Made by a program: the position numbers and the translations under genes
Shown: piece by piece, positions 42,205 to 51,408 of the stretch
Layout of the letters: each line of letters starts with the position of its first letter
Numbering within the stretch: the first letter of the stretch is position 1
Assembly: GCA_033725935.1 (NCBI GenBank)
Contig: MU867122.1
Coordinates: 62,001 to 126,000, forward strand
Direction: 5' to 3'
Source: Cladorrhinum sp. PSN259
Taxonomy: Eukaryota; Ascomycota; Sordariomycetes; Sordariales; Podosporaceae
Length of the DNA: 64,000 nt
Notes under the pieces: model-generated
Seen by the model: only the letters and a program-made list of their open reading frames with translations
Told to the model about the DNA's origin: nothing
The model's database searches: none

Positions 42205-42930
42205 ATGAAACTCATCGTGGCAGGGTCAACTGGCTTTGTAGCCACGGAAATAATCCGGCAGTCTCTCTCCAACCCATCCATAACCTCCATCGTCGCGCTC
42301 GGCCGGCGTCCCGCTCCCACCCCGGAAAACCTCCTGCCCAATGCCGACCCCTCAAAACTCAAATCCGTCATCCTCGCCGACTTCGGCACCGACCCCTACC
42401 CAGATGCCGTCAAGGCTGAGCTGGCCGGAGCGGACGCCTGCATTTGGACCATCGCCGTCACGCCGTCGCAGCTCAAAACCGTACCGTGGGAGACCACGGT
42501 CAAGGTATGCAGGGACTACGCGGTGAACGGGATCAAGAACCTGTCCACCGTCGCCAGCTCGCCGTTCCGCTTTATCTACATCAGCGGCGACAACGCCGAG
42601 CGGGACCAGACGAAGAAGCCACTCCTCCTGGGGGACTACTGCCTGATGAGGGGCGAGGCGGAGAACAGAGTGCTCGAGTTCGCCAGGAACTCGGGCGGGA
42701 AGGTGCAGGTCGCTATCGCGAAGCCGGGAATCATCAGCGGGCCGGGGCACGAGACCGGATTCTTTGCCAAGGCCTTCTTCGCTGTCGTGGGCTTGGGCAA
42801 GGTCAGGGTCGGACAGATTGCCGCGACGCTGATTGAAGCTGCCGTGAAGGGCTCTCCGGACGGTAAGGACACGTACAAGAATGACGATCTGGTCAGTATT
42901 GGGACCAGAATTCTTGGGACTGTAGAGTGA
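42205..42930 (+). CDS. NAD(P)-binding SDR / NmrA-like protein
   Basis: Single exon, 241 residues. The N terminus MKLIVAGSTGFVATEIIRQS holds an atypical-SDR nucleotide loop (GSTGFV). A basic VALGRRPAP follows strand 2 and suggests NADP(H). The conserved Asp strand SVILADFGT follows. RFIYISGDNAERDQTKK sits at the usual active-site strand but lacks a YxxxK motif in the standard place. AIAKPGIISGPG matches the late substrate loop. Members range from reductases to redox sensors. It is cytosolic. No close functional partner is seen; the P450 lies 4 kb away. Confidence 0.87.
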   Translation: MKLIVAGSTGFVATEIIRQSLSNPSITSIVALGRRPAPTPENLLPNADPSKLKSVILADFGTDPYPDAVKAELAGADACIWTIAVTPSQLKTVPWETTVKVCRDYAVNGIKNLSTVASSPFRFIYISGDNAERDQTKKPLLLGDYCLMRGEAENRVLEFARNSGGKVQVAIAKPGIISGPGHETGFFAKAFFAVVGLGKVRVGQIAATLIEAAVKGSPDGKDTYKNDDLVSIGTRILGTVE

Positions 42931-43071
42931 AGGAATTGAAAATTGTCTATTCTAGGGCAGGTAGATACGGTACTAGGAGATGATTTATAAAAAGAACACA
43001 CTACGAGGTACATGTACTATTCAACACTTGGCCGGCAGTGGCAGCTTTACATTGAAAATTTCTTGCTATCT

Positions 43072-43464
43072 ATGCGGTTCCTTGTTGCAGGTCTTGCATT
43101 TCTGCACCTGCACCTGCAGCTCGGACACGCTTCCATCCTTGCAGCCCTTGTAACAACCCGCCCCGAGCAGATCGCCCATGACCTCACGTCACGTCTCTCA
43201 AGCGCATCACAGATCATCTTGGCATCAGATGCATCATACGCAACCAATTTTACCCAGAGGTTCTCCGTCAGCAAGCCGCCCACGTACTCGGTCGCTGTTG
43301 AGCCCGTGCTCGTCGCTGATATCCGCCAGGTTGTGCAGTATGCTCTGCGCAACAATGCATCAATCCTGGTCACAGGGGGTGGCAATAGGCACACGCAGTC
43401 GATAAGCCGGCTCCAGGGAATTATGACCCCGTCATGCTCACCCAAGCGTATATTGCCGCATTAA
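43072..43464 (+). pseudogene. Truncated FAD-linked oxidase (BBE-like), N-terminal part only
   Basis: Residues from the ATG at 43072 give a signal-peptide-like start, then QIILASDASYATNFTQRFSV and VEPVLVADIRQVVQYALRN, the beginning of a FAD_binding_4 domain. The FAD loop reads VTGGGNRHTQSISRLQGIM instead of the usual GGGH-(G)-S form. The frame then ends after 131 codons, where full enzymes have about 450-500. No FAD C-terminal domain follows in any frame. It is most likely a pseudogene. Confidence 0.72.
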
Positions 43465-43711
43465 CTGACAGTTTATTACTACTAGCCGTCGAGCTATACA
43501 TGTGTGTTGGTTACACGAGTTCGGACCCAATCTGCCATAACCCTCAGGAACATGATTCGGTGGATACGATGGACGACCAAAGAAGATGATATCCAGTCAG
43601 GGATGCCGGTCAAACAAGTCAAGCCCAGCTCAGGCTCCCAACAGAATAATCAAGAAGTCAGACAGCAGAAAGCGACAAACCAAGACTGCATCGGGCAGCA
43701 ATCAAAGAACA

Positions 43712-43912
43712 ATGGCAAGTCCAAATGAATATCAAGCTCAACAATCGGGTCTGATCGACCAGCTTTCTCGCTATAGACAGACTATTCTCCCTATCCCCGT
43801 CGACGTCGATAACTACACTGAAGTCATCTACAACGACGCCAGAAAACGCTACGACCAGCTCTGGCAGACGACTGGGAGCCTTCCACTGGATTCTGAAAAG
43901 ACGCCTTATTAG
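43712..43912 (+). CDS. Small ORF, 66 residues, unknown
   Basis: The frame from the ATG at 43712 reads through VDVDNYTEVIYNDARKRYDQ with mostly C-ending codons, like real genes here. No family, signal peptide or membrane segment was recognised. It could be the 3' exon of a broken gene following the FAD-oxidase relic. Weak support. Confidence 0.3.
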   Translation: MASPNEYQAQQSGLIDQLSRYRQTILPIPVDVDNYTEVIYNDARKRYDQLWQTTGSLPLDSEKTPY

Positions 43913-44501
43913 TGAAGTTAGTGAATTGAACACGCAACCTTTTGAAAAGTCATTTGACAATTGACTACTTGATTATTGACCACTTGGTTGAGAGCAGGTC
44001 TGCAATTTGTCGCCTATATAGTTATTTAGATGAATGTTGTACGTTTATTCTCTGAATTCAAGTTCTGTTTTGTTGTAAAGGTCGATGTTGATGCACCGTG
44101 ACGGAATCGAGCCCCAGGCAGCCTTTGATCTGGAGTTTTTCACCTAACCTTGAAGCGGGATACTATTTTCAGCCGGCGCTGAAGAGCAGCTGGCGCAAAA
44201 ATTGCTACTACTGCCAAGTGCCCAAAAGGGGGGAGGGAAACAATAAAAAAACACGGTCGGTCCCGTTCCAATGCAATGTTTCGGAGCTGGGCTCAATAGC
44301 GCGCACTTGTGGCTTTTGGCGCATTTTCGCCCGCCCCTTGGTAAAATAGGGAAGAAAGAAGAATACAAAAGTGAGGAAGCCCCGGATCTGCTCTTGTCGC
44401 ATCCCTTACTTGGCAACCTTCTTAATCGGCCACGATAGTAATCCGTATCGTAGACGGATACCAACAGCAACAAGCCGCCATCGTTCAACAAGAGGTAGAA
44501 A
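43913..44501. other. Intergenic; kinase promoter
   Basis: No gene. Upstream region and leader of the kinase gene. Confidence 0.5.
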
Positions 44502-45728
44502 ATGTCACTGCGGGTGATCCAAGGGGGCGTCGACCCCAATTATGTCACAGAAAAGTTTCTCGGCAAAGGCGGATTCGGAGCGGTCTTCAAGGTGCGACGC
44601 AAATCCGACGGAAAAGTACTGGCATGCAAAGCAATCAAGGTCAACCTGAAAGACACCGAATCCATCGTGCGGGAGGTGTCGGCACTGCGCAAGCTTGCCG
44701 ACTGCCGCAACGTGGTCCAGTGGATGCCTGACGTGGTGTACGACGTCGAGGACAAGATGATCCGGCTGCACATGGCGTACCACCCCGATGGGGATCTCAA
44801 CAGCTTGATCGAATCGCACGAGGGCCGGGATCCTGTTCCCAAGGATACTGTAACGCAGATATTCTGCTGCATTGCCATGGCCCTTCTCGACTGCCACAGC
44901 CGGGGGATATGCCACCGCGATATCAAGCCCGAAAATGGTATGCTATCCTCTTTGAAAATCGGCACAGAATTGGTTATGGCTAATAACGCTCCAGTTTTGT
45001 TGTCGCGCAAGATATGGAACGGCCAGCAGGTCACGGTCGCGTACCTGGCTGACTTTGGCCTCGTCAAGTTTTCCGAGGTGGCGCTGACGTCTGGCCTCGT
45101 GCTTCTCACGAAGTATCAATCCGGAACGAAGCCCTACATAGCTCCGGTACGTGCTCTCTTGTTCTTGTCTCCCTATTTCTTCTTTCCTTTTTCTTATTTT
45201 CTTCTTTTTTTCTTCTTTTTTGGGGGGCCAGGATTAACCTCCAGACCCCAGGAGTCAAGGTACGGCGAATACAGCGAGCGTTCCGACCTCTTCTCTCTCG
45301 GCTGCACCATGTACCAGCTCTGCAACCTCCAGCTCGCCTACAAGGACGACGACAGGTCCTCAATCCCACCGATGACCCCGGCCGCAGTGCGCCAGTACGG
45401 CGACCGGCTCTGTCCCCTGATAACCAGCTTAATGCAGCTCTCGGAGGCGCTGCGACCAAGTACCCTAGAGCTGGTGGCATCGCTCGAAGCCTACTGCGTG
45501 TCCCGGTGGCAGAAGCAAAAGGCGGCCATGCTGTGGCAGACCCTCGCCGAGGTGTCACAGGTCACCACAACCACCCCGCAGTACACGGCTGGGGACCGAG
45601 TCCCAGTTCCGCCGCAGCCCCCAACTGGGGTGGCAGCGGTGGTACCGCCCTTCCAGCTGCCCGAAGAGCTGCGGGCTCTCCAACAGCCACCACCATACCA
45701 ATATCATCCACAACCATGGCAGCAGCGG

Positions 45729-45760
<32 letters not shown>

Positions 45761-45890
45761 CAGGAGGATGCCCATGATGCCCCCAGGTCTCCAGCAGGCC
45801 AGGCAGGCACACCAAGTTCACCAGCAGCGCGTGGCGACCCTGCAGCAGATTCAGCAGCAATACCCGTTCCTCCCTAATAAGCCCAACTGA
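44502..45890 (+). CDS. NEK-like serine/threonine protein kinase with Gln-rich tail
   Basis: Exons 44502-44937, 44995-45146 and 45252-45890, 408 residues. Gly loop LGKGGFGAVF at 20-29, catalytic Lys43 (LACKAIKV), HRDIKPEN at 138-145, DFG at 165-167 and IAPES near 196 with the splice joint in the APE motif. SERSDLFSLGCTMYQL follows. All key catalytic residues are present, so it should be active. The C-terminal 130 residues are Pro/Gln-rich with a polyglutamine run (CAG repeat). Both introns (57 and 105 bases) are multiples of three and contain no stop, so unspliced RNA also stays open. That would insert residues beside the HRDxKPEN and APE motifs and probably kill activity. It is convergent with the DUF7932-like gene. 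Confidence 0.9.
45721..45762 (+). repeat. CAG-rich polyglutamine-coding repeat in the kinase tail
   Basis: A run of CAG codons with one CAA and one CGG interruption encodes about 10 consecutive Gln. It is a likely length-variable site. Confidence 0.85.
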
Positions 45891-46293
45891 TCGAGCAACG
45901 TTTGCAGCAGGGCTGTTTGACTAGCCTGGAGAAATTAGAATGGAGAAGATGAGCACTGGACAAGTTGCAAATTATTTATTCATCAAAGTCTTGATTTTTC
46001 TGCATTGTCTTGAAACTGAAAAAATTGATAAAAAAAAAAAAATAAACTAAAAAAAAAAATAGCATCTCCTGTCAGTGCAAGTCCAGTGTCACAAATTCTT
46101 CATTGTACGGGGCTTTTCCACATAAGAAAAACGGCAAAGGCGGTGACAAAACCAACATTCTGACAAGATGGAACCAAGAGATTGAATGCTATTTACATCA
46201 ACACTGTTCTGTTATACCTAAAATACATTGTTGCGATTCTGCGTATTATCATTACTATGAGTCTTGTGTCTTCGTCCCTTCCCGGGGGCCTCT
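45891..46293. other. Convergent 3' flanks; no gene seen
   Basis: A/T-rich, with poly-A runs at about 46029-46060, between the kinase and DUF7932-like stop codons. Confidence 0.5.
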
Positions 46294-49200
46294 TCAAAGG
46301 GCCCCGGCGTCGTCGCCATCGTCCTCGGCATTCACCATCTCCTTAAGCTGGATCTCAGCATGTGTCTTCAGATGTCCCGTCGTCTGCTGATGAGCCCAAT
46401 GGCTGCGGCGATGGTTGTCCACCTCCGCGGTGTTCATGGCCGTGCTGACGGGCTGCAGCGCCGTCAAGTCGTGCACCATCACTCCACTAACAGACGCGAA
46501 GGCGGCCACCTCGGCCTGGCCCACCCTCTCAAAGTTTTTGTGGCCGCCGTTGGCGCGGATGCCCGCCTTGACCTGGCCGCTGCGGTCCTTGACGGCCTGG
46601 TGAACGGCGGCGGCTACATCGGGCGCGCAGGCCCGATCGACAGCCAGTAGAATCTGCTCGTTGAGCTTGGCCGTCAGCTGCCCCTTGCGGTTGCCGCAGC
46701 AGGAGAAGCCCGCCTTTATCGATTGCCAGAAGCTGAGGGGGTTGGCCAGCGCATGCACGGCGCCGAGGGCCGACGCGAGCCGTTGCGCTTGCGCAACGTC
46801 GGTGACCTGCGGTTGCTGCGGCACCAGCGAGAAGAAGAGCGACGTTAGCGGCATCTGCGACAGCTTCTCGGGCACCGGAATCGGATCGGGGAAGCGGGGC
46901 TTTGTGCCCGTGAAGCAATAGATCTCGTGGCACAGGTCGAACTGCAGCGACAAGCCGAGGGCCTGGAGCACCTTGTCGTCAACGAGCCAGCTGTCCGGTA
47001 CGGTGGCATGTCCATAGGGTAGGTCAAGATAGCTCTCGATGCCGGCGTAGAGAGCCGAGGCCTCGCACGTCGCCAGCCGACCAACCGCATTCCAGAACAT
47101 GCGCGCGCGGACGGCGAACGGCAGGCACGATAGGATAAAGTACATGTCGTAGTCGGCGATGTGATTGGTGCCGGCCGGCGACGGGCCAAAGTAGCCGACC
47201 GTGGCGAGCATCTTGGCCGTGCGCGGGACGCCCTCGCACACGACCACGGTGCCCGCCTTCGCCTCGATCTCTGGGAAGGCAACGAAACGCCGCAGAGGCA
47301 TCTGCTTGGTCAGCGTCTTGGCGGCGCCGGCGGCGCTACCGGCAGCGGCCGACTCAATGCCGCCGAAGAGGCCCGCGCTGACAGGATAGCGCATCACCTC
47401 CCAGGATGGGGAGGAGGTCGCCGCCGGTCCGGCCCGGCGCAACGCCTCGGCCGCCGCCTTGGCACTCGCTACCTGCCCATTACCATTGCCGTCCGGCTGT
47501 CCGGCTGCCTTGGTGGTGGCGTCGAATAGCGGGAAGGTTGCCTGCGTCGCCCAGGCCTGCAGGCCCTGCAGGTTGGCTTGGTCGACGTTGGCGAAGAGGA
47601 GGCTGGTGCCGCCCTTGAGCAGCAGCGCCGTCTCCCACGAGTCGAGGAGGTCCCACGGATTCTTGACCTCCCCGCCAAAGTAGGTAAAGGCATTGGCAAA
47701 GACGACGACGGCCCGCCCCGTGTACGACGCGAGCACGTTCTGCTTGATCACGGGGCTCTCGTACGATCCCGTGAGGCTGAGGTTGAAGATGTCGAGCTTG
47801 GTGTGGAGACGATGACGCAGGAGCCCGATGATCTGGTGGATGGCGTGGTTTGGCGTGCTGGCATTGACCACCAGCAGCACGGAGGGGTTCGGGCTCAGCT
47901 GGTACACGCCCGAGATTTGCATGCGCATCTGGTGCTTCTGGATGGTCCGCGTCTGGCCGGTGAGAGGATCGGCGAGGAGGAGCTCGATCGTGAGGAAGCC
48001 GTCGCTGAACTCCATCACGTGGTCGTTGACGCTGAATTCCTGCTCGATGGTGACCATGGAGCAGGCCTCGGCCTCGTCCAACTCGTCGACCGCCTCGTTC
48101 GGCTTCTCTGCCGTCGCGTATGTGAGCGCGAAGAATCCATGGGGGTCCGACAGCTTAGTCCCGCACACCCGTCGGAGCTGCGTGTCGCTGCCGTACGCCA
48201 GGCTGGAATCGTTGTGAACCACCCACTTGAAGCGAACCTTGTCTCCCTTGGCAACGCAGTCAAGGTACGTGGGCGCGTCGAGGCTGAGGGGATATTTGAT
48301 AGTGATGGGCACGCCAGCGGAGAAATTGGGGATCGGCCTGTTGAGGCGCTCGTTGAAGACGGCGACCAGGTGCAGAGTTTCATTCACCCGCAAAGAGGTC
48401 CCCATGGCCTTTTCGGTCCACTCGTTGCGTATCCGCGCGCGCAGGACGCCGGGCAGGGTCACCTCCTGTCCTGGCTGGATGGAGAAGGGCAACTGCAGGG
48501 GCTCGGTCACCACCGGATCAAGCCACTGGGTGCCCTGGATGAGAAGTTGGATGGACCGCGTCGAGGGCGTCGGCATGCCGCCGCGGTTTCGAACGCGGAC
48601 GTTGTGGACCAAAATGTGTTCCCCTGGCTCGTTGATGCCGTCATGGTTCTCATCAACGACGTCGAAGTGGGCAAGTTCGAGCGTGTACGGCGCTGGGTAT
48701 GTCGCCTCGGAGAGGTCGCCGCGGATGACCTTGATCTGGACGCTCCCATGAGGGGCACTAGGACGCGTAAATGTCGGCCCTGGCAGGGAAGGAGGGGAGA
48801 ACTTACGATTGTCCGGCGCTCAGGTAGCGCGACGCCGGATTTCCTGGTGGCCCGTTGTCTCCATTCCGGCCACCGGGCATTGAACCTGATTTATTGCCAT
48901 CATCCCTTCACCTGGTCAGCTGCGCCTACACGTGCGGCGTGGTGGTTGTTGGGTAATTACCAGCTACATGGATCGCCTCCTCGGCCTCCACGCCCGCCCG
49001 CACCAGGCGTCCCGTGATCGCCGCTCAGCCCGCCCTGGCCGCCGTTTACATTGTACGCAAGCGGAAGCAGCAGATCTGTGTCGTCGTCGTGGATGGTGAT
49101 GTAGACGTTGCCGCCCGGTGCGCCATGGGCACCGTCGGAGCCTGCGCCGGCGCTGCACCAGTCAGTCCAAGTCTGTTTTGAGAGGAGATTCCTCACTCAC

Positions 49201-49690
49201 TCTCCGCCCATGCCACCATCTCCGCCGTCCTCGCCAGCTCTGTACTTTGTCGCGTGTCTACCTGGTCGTCCCGGCCCTCCCGCCTGGCCGTCCTCTCCGC
49301 GCCCACCGTTGCCACCCTTGCCCCCGTTGGCCTTGAGTAGGAGCTGCTCGCCCCGGTCGACCTTCCACATGCGCCCGGTATGCGCGCCCTCACCTGTCAC
49401 CTGCACCAGCCCTGGCTCAGTGTCCGAGTACGCGAGCCGGATTCGAATATCGCTGCCCGGTGTGCCGGCCGTCGCGGCGCCCGCCGATCGACCGTGCTCG
49501 CCATTGCAGCCGACAAAAGCTGCGCCAAAACCCCGGGATTAGTCCGGGTTCAACCGGGTAGAGGGAAAGCGGGACTCTCCCCAGCGAGGGTGAGTATCGT
49601 ACCTTCGATGGCCCGGCGTTCAAAGAACTCGAGGGCCGGGTTGCCATCTCGGCCGCTCGTGTCGATGATCTTGAAATTCCCCGCCGCCAT
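46294..49690 (-). CDS. Large DUF7932-like protein with glycine-rich collagen-like N terminus
   Basis: Assembled from five exons: 49690-49603, 49519-49201, 49152-48968, 48885-48807 and 48757-46294, 1044 residues. The start reads MAAGNFKIIDTSGRDGNPAL. Gly-rich collagen-like blocks (GGKGGNGGRGEDGQAGG, GGDGGMGG, NGGQGGLSGDHGTPGAGG) alternate with beta-rich pieces (NVYITIHDDDTDLLLPLAYN) to about residue 225. An immunoglobulin/CARDB-like region follows (VQIKVIRGDLSEATYPAPYT; DVVDENHDGINEPGEHILV). An alpha/beta part then contains LVVNASTPNHAIHQIIG and AVVVFANAFTYFGGEV. There is no signal peptide, so it is probably intracellular despite its collagen-like text. The fourth donor (GTAGCT) is unusual, but only this choice keeps frame. 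The function of the family is unknown. Confidence 0.8.
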
Positions 49691-50313
49691 GGTAGAACAG
49701 GCGAAGGTCTTATTGGCATGAGTAATAATTTTCAATGTTTGAGTCCGTGTGACTTACAAAAACAGCGGGTATGGCGTTGAAACACGAAGTTTTCTACTCG
49801 GTAGGTAAAAGGCGAGAGCTTCTCGACCTGGGGAAGCAAAACCGAGCGGGGTCAAGCTGGCTGGGGCGAAGAGCACTGCTGCCCCTACTTTCATAAAATA
49901 GGAAGGAAAGGAGCCCTTGACTTGGGCGCCGGAGGGCTGATGTGCCCGCCATGAGCTGAGTGCTAGCCCGCCACAAAATTGCGCCTCGCAGGTGAATTGG
50001 CCAATAAATGCAAGTCCCCATTTCAATTTATTGACACTATCACCTCCCCTGATCCAGCCCTCATCAATTCAGGCTTCATTGAGTTTAGTCTTGCCTAACT
50101 ATCAAGCGGCTGTAAGGAAGTGCTCGATGCAACCCTTCGGGCATATTCACGCTTTTCCCAGAGCCTCCTTCTGGTCACCGTCATCGCCGCCTCCCTCTTC
50201 CCGTCCCACGTTCTCTTTGTTCTTCACCTCCCGTGGGAAAAAGATCGTAAAAAGCCCGCAGCCGTGGGGAATCTCAGAGTTTTCGCACCCCGCCCACAGA
50301 CAACCGAAACAAA
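49691..50313. promoter_or_regulatory. Shared divergent promoter region
   Basis: About 620 bases separate the starts of the DUF7932-like gene (minus) and the unknown gene (plus). No other gene lies here, so the two may share control. No specific factor site could be identified by eye. Confidence 0.4.
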
Positions 50314-51408
50314 ATGCCAATAAAAAAGAAGGTAGCCAAGTCGCAGCCCAACCCGGAGGATCTGCCGCAACCTCCACCCTACCAGCCAACCCAAAATCCC
50401 ATCCACATCCCCCTTCCCGCCACAGGGATCCCCTCTATCAGTTCGCGCGACCTCAACTATTTCTTTAACCTCGCCGCATCTCTGTACAAGGACGGCCTTC
50501 CTGACGACGCCAATGGCCCGCTGCAGACGTTCACCGACAGCCCAAGCAGCCTCAGCCCCGGTTATGGTGGCTTCGGCGGCGGCGCCTCATCTTCCAACCA
50601 GGTAGACTTGAGCGCGACGCTGGTGCTGATGCTCTTCCGCCAGACCCTCACACACATCAAACCCATCGCCGAGCGCTTCCACCTCGGACCCGCCGACCGG
50701 CAGCCGCTGTACGCGGTGACAGCCCAGCCCAGCCCACGCTCGGCCGCCGAGTTCAACGAGCTGTGCATCAAGCGTCGCGACCCGATCGCGGGCGTCTGGC
50801 ATAGCGTGTGCACCTCGGACATTGAGCCCAAGCTCCAGCTCGACCGGTCGGGCCACTACAAAGTGGCCTCACTCACCATGGACAGCGTGCCGGTTTGGAA
50901 GCATGTGGTCGGCGGCAGGGCTACGTTCGAGACGTCCGAGACAGGCAAGGGCAACAAGCTGCGTCTTTGGTGGGGTGACCGGAGCTTGCTGGGTCCGATA
51001 GGCGACGCCTACGGTCTGTGGTATGAGACGGGTGACGAGGCGGGCAGCGCCGAGGCCTTCTACGTGGTACAGTGGCGTGGCTTTGAAAATTCGGAGCCTG
51101 GCTTTGTTAGGGTAAGTTGCTATCCGATTGGATCGAGATGTGATGCTGAGTCTCTGGAACAGGTAAAACCAGCACTGCGGGACACAAGCGGCCAGTTCAT
51201 TGATCCGCGTTCCATTCCGTATGACCTTGCCACCCTGTATTTTAACGGCACGACACCTCCACAGTTTGTTTGTCAAAACCCAAACGCCCAGCTCCGGCTC
51301 GACTTCATCATGGCCGGCCTCATGACCGTCCTTACCATCGAGACACGAAGGGCGGGCGGGCTTGCCTCGCTGGCTCATGACCTGGGTTTGAAGTTCACTC
51401 CCTATTGA
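50314..51408 (+). CDS. Hypothetical protein, divergent partner of the DUF7932-like gene
   Basis: Exons 50314-51111 and 51163-51408 (intron GTAAGT...GAACAG, 51 bases), 347 residues. No family was recognised. A basic start (MPIKKKVAKSQ) and a Pro-rich segment are followed by SISSRDLNYFFNLAASLYKDG. The core looks beta-rich (GVWHSVCTSDIEPKLQLDR, YKVASLTMDSVPVWKHVVGG, LRLWWGDRSLLGPIGDAYG), suggesting a lipocalin- or NTF2-sized domain at about 150-290. No signal peptide or membrane helix. The intron is a multiple of three without a stop, like those in the nearby kinase. The head-to-head position suggests a role linked to the DUF7932-like protein (inference). Confidence 0.8.
   Translation: MPIKKKVAKSQPNPEDLPQPPPYQPTQNPIHIPLPATGIPSISSRDLNYFFNLAASLYKDGLPDDANGPLQTFTDSPSSLSPGYGGFGGGASSSNQVDLSATLVLMLFRQTLTHIKPIAERFHLGPADRQPLYAVTAQPSPRSAAEFNELCIKRRDPIAGVWHSVCTSDIEPKLQLDRSGHYKVASLTMDSVPVWKHVVGGRATFETSETGKGNKLRLWWGDRSLLGPIGDAYGLWYETGDEAGSAEAFYVVQWRGFENSEPGFVRVSCYPIGSRCDAESLEQVKPALRDTSGQFIDPRSIPYDLATLYFNGTTPPQFVCQNPNAQLRLDFIMAGLMTVLTIETRRAGGLASLAHDLGLKFTPY

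Noticed and set aside
41886..42419. 177-codon plus-strand ORF with a hydrophobic start
   Set aside because: It runs out of frame through the SDR coding sequence and its second half is the Arg/Pro-rich shadow typical of wrong frames. The signal-like start lies in the SDR leader.
44101..44125. B-box-like GGCTCGATTCC on the minus strand
   Set aside because: No matching T stem, acceptor stem or A box at the correct distance.
47578..49017. 479-codon plus-strand ORF over the DUF7932-like gene
   Set aside because: Antisense shadow in GC-rich coding sequence; no motif, and the minus strand gives a continuous five-exon protein.
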